From HLUCCA09 sp039822045 (GTDB lineage Bacteria; Pseudomonadota; Alphaproteobacteria; Rhodobacterales; Rhodobacteraceae): DNA of 64,000 nt. Numbering within the stretch: the first letter of the stretch is position 1; every line of letters starts with the position of its first letter. Positions 60,374-64,000 of the stretch are shown one piece after another. Under the pieces are notes generated by a model, which saw only the letters and a list, made by a program, of their open reading frames with translations, was not told the DNA's origin and ran no database searches. The DNA lies in contig JBCBMY010000017.1 in assembly GCA_039822045.1 (NCBI GenBank), forward strand, positions 1-64,000. The letters are read 5' to 3'. A program made the position numbers and the translations under genes.

Positions 60374-61777
60374 CTAGGTGCCATAGCGCGTGGCGCCTCG
60401 ACGCCGCTCGTCCACCGGGTCGGCGCCGATCACGGCCTGATGGGCGCGCTGGTCGCATTGGGCGCGCGGACAAACCCGGCAGTTGATGCCGATTTCGGTC
60501 AGAGGTGTGGTTGCCGGGCTAAAGCTTTCCGCATAGCCGATCGCGCCCACATGATCGATGCCACAGCCCATGGCGACGGCGAGACGGACATCTTGCGCGT
60601 GACGGGTGACACTCGGCCGGTCGACGGTGCGGGCGAACACGAAATACTGGCTGCGGTCGGGCATCTCGACGAATTGCGGCACGATCCGCCCGGGGGTGCG
60701 GAAGGCGGTGTGCACATCGAGCCGTGGGCAGGCGCCGCCATATTCGGCCAGATGAAAGTCGGTCGCATTGAAGCGCTTGGTGACATTGCCGGCCTTGTCG
60801 ATCCTCAGGAAAAAGAACGGAACGCCTGCCGCACCGCTTCGCTGGAGCGTGGTGGCGCGGTGGCACGCCTGCTCGAAGCTGACGCCAAACCGCGTGGCGA
60901 GGTGGTCGAAGTCGTACTTGCTCTCCAGCGCCTCGGCCAGAAACCGGCCATAGGGCATTAGAACGGCCGCCGCAAAGTAGTTTGCCAGTTCCACGCGACA
61001 GCGGGCGAGGCCCTGCTGTTCGGTAATGCCGGACTTCTCCAGCACCCGGTCGAGGATGGCGCGATGCTCCAGAAGGCCTGCGACATGGACGAGTTGAAAG
61101 GTGCGGTTCGGGTGGTCGAGCGCCTCAGAGAGCCGGACTTCGCGACTGTCCTCGTCGAAGGTCCGAAGCGCGTTTTGCATCTCGGCCACGGAGACGACGC
61201 GCACGCGCAATCCCAGCCGGGCCCTTAGCCGCTCCTTCAACGCCGCGTACAGATCGTCGGTCGCGATCGGGTCACTGCCCCAAAAGCCGTCTGCCGCTGC
61301 CTCCAGATCCGGAAAGTGGTTGTGGTGACGCCGGAAGATGTTGTGAACCGTGGCCTCGGGCGACGATCTGAGCCCGCTCGCCCCGCCCTCACGCGCACCG
61401 GCCACCGACAGAAGCTGATCGGACGCGGCGAGGTAGGCGCGATGGAGCTTGAGAAACGAGGTTGCCAGGTCGGGGCTGTGGGTGAGCGCGGCCCGCAGTT
61501 GCCCCAAGTCCGGCCGATTCGCCTCAAACAGGGGATCCTGCAGCGCAGCGCGGAGGTCGGCCAGGTGGGCGGTATCGTCATCCTCGGCGATGTCGCGCCA
61601 GTCGACGCCATAGGCATCGAAGAGCTTCAGGAGAACGGGCACAGAGACGCTGCGCTCGTTCTTCTCCAAAAGATTTACGTAAGATGTGCTTATTCCCAGC
61701 GTCTTGGCCATCTGGACCTGGGTCTGTCCGTGCTCGATGCGCAGTCTGCGAAGGCGCGGGCCAATGTAGGTTTTCAT
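60374..61777 (-). CDS. Short-chain fatty acyl regulator family (ScfR/RamB/MccR-like) transcription factor
   Basis: About 467 residues. An N-terminal XRE HTH (RLRRLRIEHGQTQVQMAKTL, then GISTSYVNLLEKNERSVSVP) is followed by an ImmA/IrrE-like DUF955 region (ANYFAAAVLMPYGRFLAEAL) and the C-terminal DUF2083 Cys motif CRVCPRAQCDQRAHQ. This is the domain order of RamB/MccR/ScfR regulators that control glyoxylate, methylcitrate and propionate genes. The ATG at 61777 was chosen because the best promoter puts the transcript start almost on it; the ATG at 61786 overlaps the -10 box. It is divergent from sgaA. Confidence 0.85.
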   Translation of the reverse strand: MKTYIGPRLRRLRIEHGQTQVQMAKTLGISTSYVNLLEKNERSVSVPVLLKLFDAYGVDWRDIAEDDDTAHLADLRAALQDPLFEANRPDLGQLRAALTHSPDLATSFLKLHRAYLAASDQLLSVAGAREGGASGLRSSPEATVHNIFRRHHNHFPDLEAAADGFWGSDPIATDDLYAALKERLRARLGLRVRVVSVAEMQNALRTFDEDSREVRLSEALDHPNRTFQLVHVAGLLEHRAILDRVLEKSGITEQQGLARCRVELANYFAAAVLMPYGRFLAEALESKYDFDHLATRFGVSFEQACHRATTLQRSGAAGVPFFFLRIDKAGNVTKRFNATDFHLAEYGGACPRLDVHTAFRTPGRIVPQFVEMPDRSQYFVFARTVDRPSVTRHAQDVRLAVAMGCGIDHVGAIGYAESFSPATTPLTEIGINCRVCPRAQCDQRAHQAVIGADPVDERRRGATRYGT

Positions 61778-61784
61778 GTATGCC

Positions 61785-61813
61785 ATTGTATAGTAAATTT
61801 CACAGATTTACAA
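61785..61813 (-). promoter_or_regulatory. Promoter of the ScfR-like regulator with an internal inverted repeat
   Basis: On the minus strand, -35 TTGTAA (61813-61808) and -10 TACAAT (61790-61785) are separated by exactly 17 bp. The -10 ends only 7 bp before the ATG at 61777, which predicts a leaderless mRNA. Between the boxes an inverted repeat GTAAAT-n7-ATTTAC (61793-61811) is placed for repression, most simply autorepression. The divergent sgaA gene could be controlled from the same site. Confidence 0.6.
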
Positions 61814-61914
61814 TTCTTCACACTTGTCAAATCTCGCGTTTACAGCAGGACGCGGTTTGGTTTCGCATATGACGAAAAAGCGGGCACAGAGGGGTCGACC
61901 TTGAGGAGGACCCG

Positions 61915-63117
61915 ATGCGCACAGGCCAGACCCACCTTTTCATTCCCGGCCCAACGAACGTGCCCGAGCCCGTACGGCGCGCGATGAACGTGCCCATGCA
62001 GGATATGCGCGCCCCCGACTTCGGCGACCTGACCCTTGGCCTCTTCGAAGACCTGAAGTCGGTCTTCAAGACCGAGACGGGCACAGTGATGATCTTCCCC
62101 GGCTCGGGAACCGGGGCGTGGGAAGCGGCGATCACCAACACGCTCAACCCGGGCGACAAGGTCCTGATGTCGCGGTTTGGCCAGTTCTCAACCCTTTGGG
62201 TGGAGATGGCCGAGCGGCTTGGCCTGGATGTCGAGGTGGTCGATGTGCCCTGGGGCGCCGGCGTCCCCGTCAAGGAATATGCCCGCCGCCTGGCTGCCGA
62301 CTGCAACGACGAGATCAAGGCGGTATTCGTCACCCACAACGAAACGGCGACCGGTGTGACGTCGGATGTGGCCGCGGTGCGCCGGGCGCTCGACGAAAAC
62401 TTCCACGATGCCCTACTGTTTGTCGATGGCGTGTCCTCGATTGCGTCGCTCGACTTCAGGATGGACGAGTGGGGCGTCGATCTTGCCGTCACCGGCTCGC
62501 AAAAGGGGCTGATGCTGCCCGCTGGTCTGGGCATCCTGGGCGTCAGCGAGAAGGCCCTGCAGGCGTCGAAGACGGCCACCATGCGTCGCGCCTACTTCGA
62601 GTTCAGCGATATGCTGAAGCTGAACGCGGACGGGTACTTCCCCTACACGCCCGCGACCCAGCTGCTGCACGGTCTGCGTGCCTCGCTCGACCGGATCAAG
62701 GCCGAGGGGCTCGACACCATCATCGCCCGTCATCACCGGATCGCAGAAGGTGTGCGCCGTGGTGTTGCGGCCTGGGGGCTCGACCTCGTGGCAGAGCATC
62801 ACACGCTCTACTCCGACACCGTCTCGGCCATCCGCGTACCCAATACCATCGATGCGCGCGAAGTTCTGCGTATCGCCTATGACGAGTTCAACACCTCGTT
62901 CGGTTCGGGCCTCGCCCAGCTTGCCGGCAAGGTGTTCCGGATCGGCCATTTGGGCGACATGAACGAAGGCATGGCTCTGACCGCGCTTTCGGTCGCCGAA
63001 ATGTCGCTCGCCCGGGCCGGAGCCCAGGTCCAGTTCGGGTCGGGTGTCGGCGCGGCGCAGGCGTTCTATGCGCTGGGCACCGACGCGCAGCCGCGGCTCC
63101 GGATCGCGGCTGAGTAA
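61915..63117 (+). CDS. sgaA: Serine-glyoxylate aminotransferase
   Basis: 400 residues of class V PLP enzymes: HLFIPGPTNVPEPVRRAMNV at the N-terminus, the GSGTGAWEAAITNTLNPGDK cofactor region, LLFVDGVSSIASLDFRMDEW, and the PLP-lysine motif VTGSQKGLMLPAGLGI. It transfers the amino group of serine to glyoxylate, giving hydroxypyruvate and glycine, a defining step of the serine cycle. The close relative BhcA (aspartate-glyoxylate transaminase) was considered; the mtkA gene downstream favours SgaA. A GAGGAGG site precedes the ATG. Confidence 0.88.
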   Translation: MRTGQTHLFIPGPTNVPEPVRRAMNVPMQDMRAPDFGDLTLGLFEDLKSVFKTETGTVMIFPGSGTGAWEAAITNTLNPGDKVLMSRFGQFSTLWVEMAERLGLDVEVVDVPWGAGVPVKEYARRLAADCNDEIKAVFVTHNETATGVTSDVAAVRRALDENFHDALLFVDGVSSIASLDFRMDEWGVDLAVTGSQKGLMLPAGLGILGVSEKALQASKTATMRRAYFEFSDMLKLNADGYFPYTPATQLLHGLRASLDRIKAEGLDTIIARHHRIAEGVRRGVAAWGLDLVAEHHTLYSDTVSAIRVPNTIDAREVLRIAYDEFNTSFGSGLAQLAGKVFRIGHLGDMNEGMALTALSVAEMSLARAGAQVQFGSGVGAAQAFYALGTDAQPRLRIAAE

Positions 63118-63133
63118 GCCCCTCTTGTGAGTG

Positions 63134-63152
63134 CGCGCCGTTTTGCGGCGCG
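63134..63152 (+). terminator. Hairpin between sgaA and mtkA
   Basis: CGCGCCG-TTTTG-CGGCGCG forms a perfect 7-bp stem, 17 bases after the sgaA stop, followed by ATCCTTTCCC. A second stem (TCGCGG with CCGCGA) lies at 63178-63197. With no long T run, these may be partial terminators or mRNA-processing structures that set different levels for the two genes. Confidence 0.45.
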
Positions 63153-63238
63153 ATCCTTTCCCACGACTTCACTTTGCTCGCGGGCCTCGGGCCGCGAACG
63201 ATAACGCTATGGCCCGATCAGGGCTGAGGGAGGACGTC

Positions 63239-64000
63239 ATGGATATCCACGAATATCAGGCCAAAGAGATCCTCGCAGGTTTCGGAGTGCCGGTGCCGGC
63301 CGGGGGCCTCGCCTATTCGCCGGAACAGGCCGTATACCAGGCACGCCAAATCGGCGGCTCGACCTGGGTCGTCAAGGCCCAGGTTCATGCCGGTGGCCGC
63401 GGCGAGGCGGGCGGCGTGAAAGTGTGCCGGTCGGAAGACGCGGTGCGCAGCTTCTCGCAGACCCTTTTCGGCAAGCAACTTGTGACCAAGCAGACCGACG
63501 CCGCCGGCAAAAGCGTCTATCGCGTCTGGGTCGAGGCGGCCTCGGACATTGCGAGCGAGATGTATCTGGGCTTCGTCCTCGATCGGAAGAGCGAGCGCAT
63601 CATGATCGTCGCGTCGGGCCATGGCGGAATGGAGATCGAGGATCTCGCGGTCACCGATCCGGACTCGCTGGTGCGGATGGTTGTCGACCCCGCATCCGGC
63701 CTTGTGGATTACCAGGCGCGTGAACTTGCCTTCCGCCTCGGTCTCTCTGGCGCCCAGATTGGCCAGATGGTGACGATCCTTCGTGCCTGTTACCGGGCCT
63801 ATCGCGACCTTGATGCGATGATGGTCGAGATCAACCCGCTTGTAATCACCGGGGCGGGCGACCTTGTGGCCGTTGATGCCAAGATGAGCTTTGACACCAA
63901 CGCCCTCTACCGCCGCCCCCAGGTGGCCGCGCTGCGTGATCCCGCGCAGGAGGACCCACGCGAGTCGGTCGCCGCAGACAATGGCCTCGCCTATGTCGGG
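63239..64000 (+). CDS. mtkA: Malate-CoA ligase (malate thiokinase) beta subunit, N-terminal part, cut by the window edge
   Basis: 254 codons are visible. The ATP-grasp/succinyl-CoA-synthetase-beta fold opens with MDIHEYQAKEILAGFGVPVP, continues with VVKAQVHAGGRGEAGGVKVC and has the metal/ATP-site sequence VEINPLVI and VDAKMSFDTNALYRR. The SucC family has VLDAKI/LNFDDNA at the same place; the form seen here (AKMSFDTNALYRR) and the sgaA neighbour match malate-CoA ligase of the serine cycle. GAGGGAGG precedes the ATG. mtkB is expected just outside the window. Confidence 0.78.
   Translation, partial: MDIHEYQAKEILAGFGVPVPAGGLAYSPEQAVYQARQIGGSTWVVKAQVHAGGRGEAGGVKVCRSEDAVRSFSQTLFGKQLVTKQTDAAGKSVYRVWVEAASDIASEMYLGFVLDRKSERIMIVASGHGGMEIEDLAVTDPDSLVRMVVDPASGLVDYQARELAFRLGLSGAQIGQMVTILRACYRAYRDLDAMMVEINPLVITGAGDLVAVDAKMSFDTNALYRRPQVAALRDPAQEDPRESVAADNGLAYVG

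Noticed and set aside
61915..63117. Aspartate-glyoxylate aminotransferase (bhcA) of the beta-hydroxyaspartate cycle
   Set aside because: The N-terminal and PLP-site sequence looks closer to serine-glyoxylate aminotransferase, and the next gene is malate-CoA ligase beta rather than bhcB/C/D. A phylogeny would settle it.
63239..64000. Succinyl-CoA synthetase beta subunit (sucC)
   Set aside because: The families are close, but the visible part and the sgaA neighbour fit malate-CoA ligase better. The missing C-terminus leaves some doubt.

Overview
The window looks like a chromosomal segment of an alphaproteobacterium, most likely a Rhodobacterales (Roseobacter-type) species. The signs are high GC, dense operons with 4-bp ATGA/GTGA overlaps, a petABC operon (Rieske, cytochrome b, cytochrome c1), TAXI-TRAP transport, osmoregulated periplasmic glucan genes, an ScfR-type regulator, and serine-cycle genes. 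This placement is inferred from gene content and protein character; no database search was possible.

Layout. (1) 1-4.0 kb is an accessory island: the end of an IS3-family element, then a large SF1 helicase fused to a phospholipase-D nuclease domain, then a 45-nt remnant of a tRNA-Thr 3' half (3980-4024) that reads as an integration scar. (2) 4.5-14.8 kb is a four-carbon sugar-acid (tetronate) operon: otnI, otnC, otnK, ltnD, an SMP-30 lactonase and a four-gene ribose-type ABC importer. A divergent LacI-family repressor faces it across two perfect palindromic operators. (3) 15.3-17.2 kb holds a secreted caspase-like protein and a small lipoprotein. (4) 17.2-19.8 kb is divergent glpR/glpD. (5) 20-24.7 kb is a sulfatase-superfamily hydrolase translationally coupled to a TAXI-type TRAP transporter. 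(6) 24.7-30.7 kb holds a renalase-like oxidoreductase, opgC, yceI, opgH and a glycosyltransferase. (7) 30.7-34.0 kb is an NMT1/THI5-type ABC importer whose two permeases are fused. (8) 34.3-38.5 kb is a KefF/KefB-like pair, an SDR protein and a class II aldolase. (9) 38.8-42.1 kb is an adenine deaminase/AMP nucleosidase operon. (10) 42.3-45.8 kb holds HU, a VOC protein, a repeat-built leader ORF before a DMT exporter, chorismate synthase and a zinc-ribbon protein. (11) 45.9-52.8 kb, all on the minus strand, holds petABC, GST, a cytochrome c, PaiB, mtaB and dapF. (12) 52.9-55.6 kb is tRNA-Lys(TTT) and ppsA. (13) 55.7-60.3 kb is a tungstate/molybdate block: a MOT1-like transporter, tupBCA and an HTH/periplasmic-binding-domain regulator. 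(14) 60.4-64 kb is an ScfR-like regulator divergent from serine-glyoxylate aminotransferase and malate-CoA ligase beta (cut by the window edge), two serine-cycle steps.

The most unusual element is at 43144-43269. Eight 11-bp units, each centred on CATATG, form most of a 41-codon ORF. That ORF has a strong Shine-Dalgarno, encodes an 11-residue peptide repeat, and its stop codon abuts the start of a DMT-family exporter. The helicase-nuclease next to the tRNA scar is the best candidate for a defence function.
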